NCBI GenBank assembly: GCA_902493585.1
Contig: CABUPZ010000006.1
Location: forward strand, 4,204-68,203
Reading direction: 5' to 3'
Source: an uncultured Fusicatenibacter sp.
Lineage (GTDB): Bacteria > Bacillota > Clostridia > Lachnospirales > Lachnospiraceae
Length of the DNA: 64,000 nt
Part shown: positions 23,307-33,100 of the stretch, in pieces
How the letters are laid out: each line of letters opens with the position of its first letter
Numbering within the stretch: position 1 is the stretch's first letter
Translations under genes and position numbers: made by a program
The notes under the pieces: model-generated
Told to the model about the DNA's origin: nothing
Database searches by the model: none
The model's input: the letters and a program-made list of their open reading frames with translations, nothing else

Positions 23307-24227
23307 TTATGAATAGAGCAGATAATTCTGTACGGATGTCACGCAGTTTGCGCCGTCAGATGCTGCGGTAAGAATCTGGCGGAGCTGTTTTGTCCGTACA
23401 TCGCCTGCCGCATAAACACCTTCCACACTTGTGACTCCATCTTCCTGCGCCTTGATGTATCCCTGCTCATCCATCTCCAGTTTTCCACTCACCAGTTCAG
23501 AGTTGGGCGTGATGCCTACCGCGATAAAGATTCCGTTTACCGCGAGTTCTTTCTGCTCTCCCGTCTTTCGGTTGGTGACAGACACTGCCTCGACCTGGTG
23601 CTCACCTTTGATTTCATCCACTACCGTATCCCACACCATTTCCACATTTTCCAGTGCCAGCAGACGTTCCTGCAGGATTTTCGCCGCGCGGAGTTCATCC
23701 CTGCGGTGGATCACATAGACTTTCTCGCAGGCTCTCGCCAGGAAGATCGCGTCTTCCACCGCTACATCGCCGCCACCGACGACTGCAACCGTCTTTCCCC
23801 GGAAAAACGCGCCGTCACAAGTCGCACAGTAGGAAACACCCATACCGGCGAGCTCTTTCTCTCCCGGAACATTGAGCATCCTGTGTTTTGCACCTGTTGC
23901 AACAATAACCGTCTTTGTGTGGTATTCACCCTTTTTCGTCACGACAACCTTGTCTTCTCCATCCAGTTTCAGCTCCAGTACTTTATCTCTGACAAACTCA
24001 GCGCCCATTTTCTCTGCATGGTCTCTCAGTGTGGTTCCCAGATCCATGCCGCTGATTCCGGGAAGTCCCGGATAATTGTCTACCTCATAAGTCGTCACGA
24101 CCTGTCCGCCGCTGACAAAATTTTCTTCAATAATAATCGTATCCAGCTTTGCTCTCTGGGCATAAATTGCCGCGGCAAGCCCCGCCGGACCGGAACCGAT
24201 AATAATCAGATCATACTGTTTTTCCAT
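23307..24227 (-). CDS. trxB: Thioredoxin reductase
   Basis: A 306-residue flavoenzyme that passes electrons from NADPH via FAD to thioredoxin. The FAD-binding GSGPAG lies at 11-16, the redox pair Cys134/Cys137 in CATCDGAFF, and the NADPH-binding GGGDVAVEDA follows. The GDVRTKQLRQILTAASDG end block is typical. Length and motifs match bacterial TrxB. It follows a lipoprotein gene by 28 bases and probably shares its transcript. No thioredoxin gene is nearby. Confidence 0.96.
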   Translation of the reverse strand: MEKQYDLIIIGSGPAGLAAAIYAQRAKLDTIIIEENFVSGGQVVTTYEVDNYPGLPGISGMDLGTTLRDHAEKMGAEFVRDKVLELKLDGEDKVVVTKKGEYHTKTVIVATGAKHRMLNVPGEKELAGMGVSYCATCDGAFFRGKTVAVVGGGDVAVEDAIFLARACEKVYVIHRRDELRAAKILQERLLALENVEMVWDTVVDEIKGEHQVEAVSVTNRKTGEQKELAVNGIFIAVGITPNSELVSGKLEMDEQGYIKAQEDGVTSVEGVYAAGDVRTKQLRQILTAASDGANCVTSVQNYLLYS

Positions 24228-24255
24228 ATTTTTTTTACCTCTTTCTTTTACTCTG

Positions 24256-25485
24256 CTACTGCTTTACGACCTTGATTCCCCTTACCAGGTGAAGAGCCTG
24301 ATCTACGGTGATCTCCGTGTAACTTTCTTTTGTCTCATCGGCATAGAAGGTATAGATCTCCGTTCCGTTTTCGGCGTCCTCGGTCTTCTCATAGTCCTCT
24401 GAAACCACGGCAAGAAACGCTTCTTCCGGTGTTCCAAGTGTAATATCTCCTGCCACCGCAATGGGAACCTTGGTCGTATCCATATCCCCATACAAGACGG
24501 TGATAAAACAGTTTTCCACGGTTACCGCTTCCTCCGAATCATTCCTTACATTTCCAAAGAGCCGCTCCCCGTTCTTTTCCAGCGTGACATAACCATACTG
24601 GAGTCCCTTCACCGCCTCGTCGGATTCTTTCTCGTTGATCTTCCATCCGTGTTTCAGCAGTTCTGCTGTGGGAACCGGAAGCCGGTAAAGCGTTCCGTCA
24701 TAGGAAACAATGCCCTGATCCAATGCCGTTCCCGGCGCCTCAGGCGCCTGATAAGCTTTTACCTCCGGTGTTTCCTCACTCAGAGCATGTTCCAGTTCTT
24801 CCTCACCGTCAGGATTCTGCAGATTCCGGAGATCCAGCCGCATCAGAAGCCCCGTCTCGTTGTCGAACCCCAGCTGGACACTACGGTTCAGACCAAATTC
24901 ATACGTAAGGAACAGGTACTGTTCCTGCTCATACCGGTCTTTGGGAGCGCCGTAGACCCGGATTACTTCTTCCGCCACAGACTTCTGAAATACAATCTTT
25001 CCCGGAAGGTTTACATAGACCGCTTTTCCGCTGTCCGTCCCGGCGTCCACATGAAACCCCGCCACATAGCACTGACTGACCGGAAGTTCCGACGCCTCCG
25101 GGTTCATGAGATCCACCGTTACCGCGCAGTCTTCCACTGTGAAAACTTGTCCTTCCAGATAAGACTGAGCGCTGACCAATTCCTGTTCATCGCCGTCATA
25201 GCTCCATCCGTTTTCGGTAAAGCTTTCGTATGTCATAGGAAGCTGATAAGAGACTCCCCAGACTGCGAACTCAAAATCATACAACTCGTCCGGAAGTTCC
25301 ACCTCATAGACAGGGATCCCCTCTCCCGGCAGCTGCTCCCGCATCGTATCTTCAGGGTCATCATCCTCTGTACTCTGGCTGACGTCCGAAATAGGAATCT
25401 CCTCTTTCTGGTCCCGGCATCCCGGGAGCATCCACAGAACGCCCGCCGCCATCAGAATTATAAGGCCAGTTTTATATCCTCTCAT
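24256..25485 (-). CDS. Lipoprotein with two internal repeats, function unknown
   Basis: The 409-residue precursor has a lipobox LPGC at the end of its signal sequence, so it is lipid-anchored outside the membrane. Two halves resemble each other: YQLPMTYESFTENGWSYD around residue 75 and YRLPVPTAELLKHGWKIN around 265. Each is followed by a segment on 'changes in value' strands (VTVDLMNPEASELPVSQC and VTVENCFITVLYGD). This pattern is common in Lachnospiraceae lipoproteins of unknown role. GGAGG precedes the ATG. It is probably co-transcribed with trxB, which need not imply a shared function. Confidence 0.78.
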   Translation of the reverse strand: MRGYKTGLIILMAAGVLWMLPGCRDQKEEIPISDVSQSTEDDDPEDTMREQLPGEGIPVYEVELPDELYDFEFAVWGVSYQLPMTYESFTENGWSYDGDEQELVSAQSYLEGQVFTVEDCAVTVDLMNPEASELPVSQCYVAGFHVDAGTDSGKAVYVNLPGKIVFQKSVAEEVIRVYGAPKDRYEQEQYLFLTYEFGLNRSVQLGFDNETGLLMRLDLRNLQNPDGEEELEHALSEETPEVKAYQAPEAPGTALDQGIVSYDGTLYRLPVPTAELLKHGWKINEKESDEAVKGLQYGYVTLEKNGERLFGNVRNDSEEAVTVENCFITVLYGDMDTTKVPIAVAGDITLGTPEEAFLAVVSEDYEKTEDAENGTEIYTFYADETKESYTEITVDQALHLVRGIKVVKQ

Positions 25486-25822
25486 TGCCCCTCCTCCCTT
25501 CTGGACACACGCTTCGCCATACCGTGCACAGACATCGTAGCTGCCGCTATTATACCATACATAATATCTTTTTTACAGGCTTTTCCCTCCACATCACAAG
25601 ATTGTCTGAATATTTTTTTCAAGCGGAAGTTTACAGCATTCCGCCACCCCACTTCTTCCGGTGCCCGTCCGGAGGGACTTCGGAACGCTTAGATTTTCCG
25701 CCTCTTTGCAGCCGCCCGCCGCACACGGATGCCACACGCTCAGGGATTTTTTCGTCCCCCTTACATAGTCCCTGTTGTGGTTTCATAAAATAGAAGAAAA
25801 AGAAAAGGATTATCACGGGATT
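25486..25822. other. Intergenic region between divergent lipoprotein and DUF885 genes
   Basis: A minus-strand TATAAT at 25549-25554 with a weak TGTAAA 17 bases upstream is a possible promoter for the lipoprotein-trxB pair. Nothing else stands out; the rest is GC-richer non-coding DNA. Confidence 0.45.
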
Positions 25823-27586
25823 ATGCCCAATAAACCATCAAAAAAACGGCTTCTCTTTCTGCTCCTGCTCCTTTTCATACCTTTTTTCACGTTCCTTCTC
25901 CTCTGGCTGACCCCTGCCGGAAATATCTTTGAGAATCTCAGATTCGAAAAGTATATCAACGAACGTTTCCGCCGGGAAGCCTGTTCTTCCGCCATCAACC
26001 TGCATTACACGCTGTCGGATCCTTCCCTGGCGGGCATCGATGACTATACGGTTTCTTTCGGCACGGTCACCGTGCCTGATCCGCAGAAACAACAGGCTGC
26101 CAGACAGGAGGAAGAAGCGGCGCTCAACGACTTTCATGAGAATGCCCTGAATACCCAGAACCGCATGACCCTGGATATCCTCCGCCGGAATCTGGAGGAT
26201 CAGAAGCTGCTGGACTCCTGCTGTATGCTCCAGGAAGTCCTTGGCCCCTCTCTTGGCACACAGGCACAGCTCCCCATCCTTCTGGCGGAATATACGTTCC
26301 GCACGCCCCAGGATATCACCGACTATCTGAAGCTTCTTAACGATCTGCCCCGGTATTTTCAGGAAATCCTGGCGTTTGAACAGGAAAAAGCCAAACAGGG
26401 GGTCTTTATGAATGACGCCTGTGTGGACGGGATCATCGAACAGTGCAATTCTTTTGTCAACGACTCGGAGCCTCACTATCTGCAGACCGTCTTTGAAGAA
26501 AAACTGGCGGATTTTGAGGATCTGAGCCAGGAAGAGCGGACCGCGTGTCTGGAGGCCCACAAAACTCTGATGCAGACCTGTGTCCTCCCTGCCTATCAGC
26601 AGCTGGCCGACGGTCTTGCCGCTCTCAGAGGCAGCGGAACCAATCCGGCAGGTCTTGCAGGATTTGAAAACGGAACCGATTATTATCGTTACCTGCTCCG
26701 CAGCCAGGTGGGAACCGACGATTCCCCGGAGGAGATCGAGCAGCGCCTCTACCAGCAGCTGAACCAGGATTCCAGGGAGGTCCGTGAGATTGCATCCAGG
26801 GATCCGGCGCTTCTTCTGTCCCTGCCTTCACCGGAACTGAATTTTTCCTCACCGGAAAATATGATGGAGGATCTGGAAACCGCGATCACAGAGGATTTTC
26901 CGGCGCTGGACGATGTGACCTGGGAAATCAAATCCGTGGATGAAGCTATGGAAGAATTTCTCAGTCCCGCGTTTTATCTGACACCTCCTGCAGATACCAA
27001 CGCTCCCAACTCCATTTACATCAACAACAGCACCGACATGTCTTCCCTGGAACTGTATACCACTCTGGCACATGAAGGCTTTCCCGGCCATCTCTACCAG
27101 ACGGTCTGCTTTTCCCTCACCGACGCACCCTATATCCGCCATCTCTATATAACCGGAGGTTACATAGAAGGCTGGGCAACCTATGTGGAATCCTATGCGT
27201 ACAGCTATGCGGTCCGCAATAATCCCGAACAGGCGGACGCCGCCCGACTGATGTGGCTGAACCGTTCTATCAACCTGTGCCTGTATTCCCTGATGGACAT
27301 CGGCATCCATTACCATGGCTGGAACCAGGCACAGACGGAGCATTTTCTCTCCGCCTTCGGCGTCACCGATACGGCTCTGGCGGACGAAATTTTCCAGTAT
27401 ATTGTGGAAACACCCGCCAATTACCTGAAATACTATCTGGGTTATCTGAATTTTGAGGATTTGAAACAGGAGATGCAGCAGATACAGCAGGAGAATTTTT
27501 CCCTGAAAGATTTCCATGAAAAACTTCTGGAAATCGGGCCGGCACCGTTCCCTGTCGTCCGGAAATATCTCTTTTCAGGATTGTAG
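25823..27586 (+). CDS. DUF885 family membrane-anchored metallopeptidase
   Basis: A 587-residue protein with a basic start and one membrane helix (about 8-30), then a large extracellular domain. The sequence HEGFPGHLYQ near residue 416 is the conserved HExxxGH zinc site of the DUF885 group, and YIEGWATYVESYA follows with the next ligand glutamate. The family is predicted to hold zinc carboxypeptidases or oligopeptidases; the substrate is unknown. I chose the ATG at 25823; the further upstream TTG lacks a site. The stop codon overlaps the -35 of the next gene. Confidence 0.82.
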   Translation: MPNKPSKKRLLFLLLLLFIPFFTFLLLWLTPAGNIFENLRFEKYINERFRREACSSAINLHYTLSDPSLAGIDDYTVSFGTVTVPDPQKQQAARQEEEAALNDFHENALNTQNRMTLDILRRNLEDQKLLDSCCMLQEVLGPSLGTQAQLPILLAEYTFRTPQDITDYLKLLNDLPRYFQEILAFEQEKAKQGVFMNDACVDGIIEQCNSFVNDSEPHYLQTVFEEKLADFEDLSQEERTACLEAHKTLMQTCVLPAYQQLADGLAALRGSGTNPAGLAGFENGTDYYRYLLRSQVGTDDSPEEIEQRLYQQLNQDSREVREIASRDPALLLSLPSPELNFSSPENMMEDLETAITEDFPALDDVTWEIKSVDEAMEEFLSPAFYLTPPADTNAPNSIYINNSTDMSSLELYTTLAHEGFPGHLYQTVCFSLTDAPYIRHLYITGGYIEGWATYVESYAYSYAVRNNPEQADAARLMWLNRSINLCLYSLMDIGIHYHGWNQAQTEHFLSAFGVTDTALADEIFQYIVETPANYLKYYLGYLNFEDLKQEMQQIQQENFSLKDFHEKLLEIGPAPFPVVRKYLFSGL

Positions 27587-27609
27587 AATTCCCGGGAATC
27601 GTGTATACT
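27581..27609 (+). promoter_or_regulatory. Predicted sigma-A promoter of the MarR gene
   Basis: TTGTAG and TATACT are 17 bases apart. The -35 overlaps the stop codon of the preceding gene, and the -10 rules out a translation start at 27601. Confidence 0.7.
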
Positions 27610-27651
27610 AGTGGCATAAACGATTTCGCATCAGAAAGAGAGGTGTCTGAC

Positions 27652-28089
27652 GTGGACAGCTACAATACCATTTCTGATCTTCTGGTAAATCTTTTCAACG
27701 AGATCATGGATATCGAAGAAAAAGCAATCATTACAAAAGAATTTCAGGATATAACCAATAATGATATGCACATCATCGCCGCGATCGGGATTGATGAGCC
27801 CAGAAATATGACAGCTGTGGCAAAATCTATATCTGTCACGGTAGGCACGCTCACGATCGCAATCAATAACCTTGTGAAAAAAGGATACGTCACCCGCGCC
27901 AGAAGCCAGGAGGACCGCAGGGTTGTCCTGATCTCTCTGACGGAAAAGGGCCGCAGCGCTTATTTCCACCATGAAGATTTCCACAAAAAAATGGTGGAGG
28001 CAGTTCTGGATGAACTGGACGAAGACCAGATTCAGGTTCTTGTGAAATCTCTGATGAATCTGAAAAAATTTTTCTATTCTTATAAATAA
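27652..28089 (+). CDS. MarR family regulator, FabT-like
   Basis: A 145-residue winged-helix repressor. The recognition part MTAVAKSISVTVGTLTIAINNLVKKGYV and the wing RSQEDRRVVLISLTEKG are typical MarR. The MDSYNTISDLLVNLFNEIM start and overall pattern are closest to FabT-type regulators of fatty-acid synthesis, but no fab genes adjoin, so the target is open. The GTG start lies nine bases after GAGG; the promoter placement excludes the earlier in-frame GTG at 27601. It forms a single-gene transcript with its own terminator. Confidence 0.85.
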   Translation: MDSYNTISDLLVNLFNEIMDIEEKAIITKEFQDITNNDMHIIAAIGIDEPRNMTAVAKSISVTVGTLTIAINNLVKKGYVTRARSQEDRRVVLISLTEKGRSAYFHHEDFHKKMVEAVLDELDEDQIQVLVKSLMNLKKFFYSYK

Positions 28090-28114
28090 ATAAGGAAAAA
28101 CAATACAGACACAG

Positions 28115-28154
28115 AAACGGATGTCCCCGGTGGTTTCCTGGGGACATCCGTTTT
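28115..28154 (+). terminator. Terminator of the MarR gene
   Basis: AAACGGATGTCCCC pairs with GGGGACATCCGTTT, followed by TTTT. Confidence 0.9.
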
Positions 28155-28161
28155 ATCATCT

Positions 28162-28187
28162 GTAACCGTTCAGCCAGCTGAACGGTT
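28162..28187. repeat. Dispersed palindrome copy c
   Basis: GTAACCGTTCAG-CCAG-CTGAACGGTT, perfect except that the outermost two bases of one arm are lost. It follows the MarR terminator by seven bases. Confidence 0.8.
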
Positions 28188-28365
28188 GGGGAAAGTAATT
28201 TCCAAACACACTCTCTAAATATAACAATACTTTAAACTTTCTTTTAAGATTCCCCTTTTTTATAGATTTTAGTATATTTAGATGTTATAATATAATATAC
28301 AAATAATATTTATTGTATTTTATTATTTTCAGTATATTTTATTTTTTTAAAAGGAGGGAAGTTTT

Positions 28366-29511
28366 ATGAAACGCGGCAACAGATTTTTATTTTCCATTTT
28401 ATTTATGTTTGCGGTATCCGCAATAACCGCCGGACCGCGCGCAGTTTATGCGGAAGAAACTCCCTCCGGGGAGAACACGGACGGCGGAAGCATCTCGCTG
28501 AATCTCGTACACCATCAGGCACAGTCCCTTACCCTGCAGTTAAACACCGACCATCTGGCGCATCAGGACGTTACCCTCAACTGTATGGATGCTACAACCG
28601 GAGAACCACTGTCGATTTCTCTTCTGGCTTCTCCTGGAAGTTCCGAATACACCCTTTATGATCTGGAGACCCCGGTGGAAGAACTGACCGGCACCCTGAG
28701 TATTTCCATGATCACGGAACCGGGATACAAACTGAATCTGGCAGATACATCGTTTACCATTGACGGCCAGACCTACAGCGACGGAGAAACCGTTACGATC
28801 CATTCCTCCCGTTCTTCCGTGAGTTCCTCGGTGACCTGCCAGGAAATGACCGTCCCGGAAACTCCTGTGGAGCCGGAGACGCCTGCAGAACCAGAGGCAC
28901 CCGTTGAGCCGGAAACTCCTGCAGAACCAGAGACACCCACGGAACCGGAAACTCCTGCAGAACCAGAGGCACCCGCAGAACCGGAAACTCCTGCAGAACC
29001 AGAGGCACCCGCGGAACCGGAAACTCCTGTTCAACCGGAAACTCCTGCTCAGCCAGCGAAACCCGTGGAATCGGAAACGTCCACGGTACCGGAAGATACC
29101 GTAACAGAAACGTTCCCTGCTTCTGAAACCTCAGGTCTGCCGACAGAAGCGCTGGAAGACCGCGGCATACAGGCCCCGGAACCTCTGACGACCACTCCGA
29201 TTACCGAAAACCAGACGGCTGCTGTTCCAAATATCGAAACGGCAGTTCCAAACGCCGGCAACCATGCGGCGGAATCCTATCCCGCCGGAAACGGCCTGGC
29301 CGAAGGAGCATCCAAACCCGCCGGCAGCGTTCTTGCACCGGCTGCAGAGACCACGGAACAGACCAGCCGCATCCATGTGTCAGAAATCGTCCGAAAAGTC
29401 AATCTGGTACTTGCCGTACTGAGCCTGATCGTCCTGATCCTTCTTCTGACAAAACTGATCCTGACACTGATCCGAGAAAGTAAAAGCCGCCGCTTCCGTC
29501 GTTCCCGCTGA
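28366..29511 (+). CDS. Surface protein with Pro/Glu repeats and C-terminal membrane anchor
   Basis: The 381-residue protein has a signal peptide ending AVYAEE. A beta-rich N-terminal domain (about 40-160) is followed by a Pro/Glu/Thr repeat stalk (PETPAEPEAPAE units), a linker, and a C-terminal membrane helix (about 343-368) with the basic tail ESKSRRFRRSR. There is no LPXTG, so it is held in the membrane with its head beyond the wall. AAGGAGG lies eight bases before the ATG, so expression should be good. The function is unknown. Confidence 0.8.
   Translation: MKRGNRFLFSILFMFAVSAITAGPRAVYAEETPSGENTDGGSISLNLVHHQAQSLTLQLNTDHLAHQDVTLNCMDATTGEPLSISLLASPGSSEYTLYDLETPVEELTGTLSISMITEPGYKLNLADTSFTIDGQTYSDGETVTIHSSRSSVSSSVTCQEMTVPETPVEPETPAEPEAPVEPETPAEPETPTEPETPAEPEAPAEPETPAEPEAPAEPETPVQPETPAQPAKPVESETSTVPEDTVTETFPASETSGLPTEALEDRGIQAPEPLTTTPITENQTAAVPNIETAVPNAGNHAAESYPAGNGLAEGASKPAGSVLAPAAETTEQTSRIHVSEIVRKVNLVLAVLSLIVLILLLTKLILTLIRESKSRRFRRSR
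28873..29016 (+). repeat. Four tandem 36-base repeats
   Basis: Units begin at 28873, 28909, 28945 and 28981, each encoding PETPAEPEAPxE or a close variant, and a partial fifth follows. The last two full units are almost identical, a sign of recent copy change. Confidence 0.85.
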
Positions 29512-29574
29512 GAACGTTCTGACAGATTGCGGCAGCTTCACCTGCTCTAAAAATTTCACCTGAAAGAATGTGCT

Positions 29575-30129
29575 CTATATGAGCATAAAGGCCAGGAATA
29601 CGCTGGCAATAATCCCCGCAAGTGTTGCGGTCAGCGCCCCCGCCAGCGTATACCTGGTCTTTGTAACTTTTGCTGCAAGAAAATAGACGGACATCGTATA
29701 AAAAACCGTTTCCGTACTGCTCGCCATCAGTGACGCGGCAAAACCGATCGCCGAATCCGTTCCATACTCCTTATACAGATCCAGCAGCAGCCCGGTTGCC
29801 GCACTGTTGGAAAACAGGCGGACGACGCCAAGCGGCACCAGTTCCGGCGGAAATCCCAACGGCTTCATCCATGTTCCGAGAATCTCTCCGAGCTTATCCA
29901 GAAATCCTGAGGAACGCAGCACGCCAACGCCGACCATCAGCCCCACCAGAGTCGGCAGGATCGAGACAATGCTCCTCATCCCATCTTTTGCTCCTTTGAT
30001 AAAATCCCCGTAAATATCCCGCTTCATCAGCAGGCCCATTCCCACGATGGAGAATATGAGAAGCGGTATCACCAGATCTGACACAACATAAAGAATCTGC
30101 ACTTCGGACCGCCTGTCTTTTTTTACCAT
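29575..30129 (-). CDS. spmB: Spore maturation protein B
   Basis: A 184-residue integral membrane protein of the nucleoside-recognition (Gate) family, needed in Bacillus for full spore-core dehydration. The typical blocks are VIPLLIFSIVGMGLLMK, MRSIVSILPTLVGLMVGVGVLR and FSNSAATGLLLDLYKEYGTDS. A GTG nine codons downstream (giving MQILYVVSDLV) follows AGGCGG by six bases and fits other SpmB N-termini better than the ATG, so the real start may be 30102. It usually lies directly after spmA, but here spmA is more than six kilobases away. Confidence 0.93.
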   Translation of the reverse strand: MVKKDRRSEVQILYVVSDLVIPLLIFSIVGMGLLMKRDIYGDFIKGAKDGMRSIVSILPTLVGLMVGVGVLRSSGFLDKLGEILGTWMKPLGFPPELVPLGVVRLFSNSAATGLLLDLYKEYGTDSAIGFAASLMASSTETVFYTMSVYFLAAKVTKTRYTLAGALTATLAGIIASVFLAFMLI

Positions 30130-30168
30130 TCTATGCGGAAAATATCTTTCTAATTCACAACCGTTCCC

Positions 30169-33100
30169 TTATTCCACACTCTTCAATGATTCGATCATAT
30201 CGATTTTTTTCAGCCGATAGTACATCATGTAGTTTACAAACAACGAGAACACCAGGGTCAGCAGACCACTGAACAGATAACTGCTCGGGAAAACATTCCT
30301 TCCGAACATCATCATATCCACTTCCACCGTCTGAATAATGTACTGATGCAGCGCCACTCCGATTCCCGCACCTGCCAGGATGCCGAAAATTGTCAGGATC
30401 ACATTTTCCCGGTATACATACTCCGCAACTTCCAGATCATAGAAGCCCAGCACCTTCAGCGTTGCCAGCTCCCTCTTCCGCTCGGTGATATTGATGTTGT
30501 TCAGGTTATACAGTACCACAAACGCCAGAAGACCCGCCGAAACGATCAGCACGACGATTACAATGTTCAGCGCCTGCAGCATATCATCAATCTCCGCTTC
30601 CAGGTCAGAGACAAACGTTACGCCCACAACGCCGTCCTGTTCGATCATCATCTGTCCCAGTTTCTCCTCGTAACTGTCGGAGGTATCCTCATACTTCATC
30701 AGAATCTGATTATAATCCGGTGTTTCCTGCCATACACTCTCATACAGAGACGGATCCATAAAGATATAATGCTCCACATAGTTTTCTATGATGATCGAAA
30801 TCGTTACTTCCCGTCCTTCTTGATTTTCCTCACCGACTTTGATCGTGTCTCCCACAGAAACGCCCAGCATCTTTGCGGTCTTTTCACTGATCGCAATGCC
30901 GTCTTCCGGGAATTCGTAAGATTTCTTTGATCTTCTGTCCCGGAACGTAAAGAATTGATCCACCACGGAGGGATCCTGCGGAACTTCCAGAATAGCGCTC
31001 ATACTCTCATCCCCGGCAGTCAGTTCCACATTCTGCGCAAACATTTCCAGGGTACTGCCCATTCCGTCAAACTCCTCGGCTTTCTCCAGGACCGCAGCCT
31101 TTTCTTCCTGAGATTCCGAGTTGACTACAACTGACGCCTGATAGGTAAACAGTTCCACAAACTGATTCTTTGCGATAGCAGTGATGGAATCCTGCAGTCC
31201 GAAGCCCACCAGCATCAGGCCCATACAGCCTCCGATTCCGATAACGGTCATAAAGAAACGCTTTTTATACCGGAACAGATTCCGGACCGTAGATTTCTGG
31301 GTAAAGCTCAGATGTTTCCACAGGATCGTCACACGCTCCAGCAGGACTCTGCGTCCATTCTTCGGCGGTTCCGGACGCATCAGTTCGGACGGTTTCGCTC
31401 TCAGCTCCCGCCAGCAGGAGAAGAGCGTCGCCAGCCCGGTGCAGGCGATGCTTGCCAGGATCGCCAGAAGTCCCTGCTCCCAGTTGAGAGGCGTCAGATA
31501 TTCCGGCAATCCAAGATACAGCATGCCGTATGCGTTCATGATCACCCACGGGAACAGTTTCTCACCGATCACCACACCGATCACCGCTCCCGTCACCGTC
31601 GCCAGCATCGCATAGCACAGATACTTCATGGCAATCGCACCGTCCCGGTAACCGAGCGCCTTCAAAGTTCCGATCTGCTGACGCTGTTCTTCCACCATTC
31701 GTGTCATGGTCGTCAGGCTGATCAGCGCCGCCACCAGAAAGAAGATCCACGGAAAGACCTGTCCGATGTTATCGATCCGTTCCGCATCATCGGCAAATCC
31801 CTTGGCGGATGTCACATCTTCCCGGTCCATCACATACCATTCCGGTTTTTCCAGGTCTTTTAATTCCTGTTCCCCGTCCGCAATCTGCTGGCGGGCATCC
31901 GCCAGTTCCGGCTGTGCCTCCGCGTAACCTTCTTCATACTCCTGTTTTGCGTCGGCAAGTTCCTGCTCTTTCTCCGCCAGCTCTTCCTTCCCGTCTTCCA
32001 GCTCCGCCCTGGCATCCTCCAGCGTCTGCTTTGCTTCTGCGATCTGGTCTTCGCCGTCGCTCAGCTGCTGCCTTGTCCGGGCAATCTGCTGTTCCCCGCT
32101 TTCCATCTGCGCCTTGGACTGCTCCAGTACACTTTTCTGCTGCTCCAGCTCCTGTCTTCCCTGGCTGAGCTGCGTTTCGCCGTCCGTAATCTGCTGACGG
32201 GCTGCGTTCAGCTGCGCCTCTCCGTCCCCCATCTGCTGACGATAAGCATTCAGCTGGGTCTCCGCCGCCGCAAGCTGCTGGCGGGAAGCTTCCAGCTGTG
32301 CTTCGCCGTCGGTGATCTGCTGACGGGCTGCTTCCAACTGTGCCTCTCCCTCTCTCAGAACTTCTTCCGTTGCGTTCAGCTGCTGCTCAGACTGGGCAAT
32401 CTGCTGTTCTGCCGCCGCGATCTGTGCCTCGCCGTCCTGTACACTCTTTTCACCGGTATCAAACTCTGTGATTCCCGCCTGTACGGTTTCTTTCTGTGCC
32501 TGCAGACCTGCAATCGTCGTTTCCAGCTGGACTTTCGCAGCCACGAGGGCTTCATATTCCGGAGAAGTATCCAGTCCGGCATTTGCCAGGGCTTCTTCCA
32601 TCTGACGGATCTGTTCCTCTGTCTGTGCCAGCTGCTGCTGCAGTTCTCCCAGTTGGACTTCGATCTGCTGCAGGGCTACTTTCGCTGTCTCATAATCCGC
32701 CCGCTTCGCTTCCAGTTCCTGACGGGCCGCTGCCACCGTCTGACGGTTCTGCTCCAGTTCTGCCTTTCCGCTTTCCAGCTCGATACGGCCGGCTTCCAGC
32801 TGGGATTTGCCGTCCGCCAGCTCCTGTGCTTTGGCTTCTGCCTGTGCTTTCGCCTCCTCCAGTTCCCGGGTCTTCTCTTCGACCTGTGCCTTGCCGCTTT
32901 TCAGGTTTTCTGACTGTTCCTCAATCTCCGCTTTGCCGGCTTCCAGCTGCTGTGCCTCTGCCTCCAGCTGTGCTTTTCCGTCCGACAGTTCTTTCTCCTT
33001 TGCACTCAGCACCGCCTCCGCGTCGGCAAGCTGCTTCTCACCGTCGGCAATCTGGGATTTTCCGCTGTTCAGTTCCGCTTCTTTAGATTCCAGCAATTCT

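Noticed and set aside
28873..29016. CRISPR-like array
   Set aside because: The repeats are direct, without spacers, in frame inside a surface protein gene.
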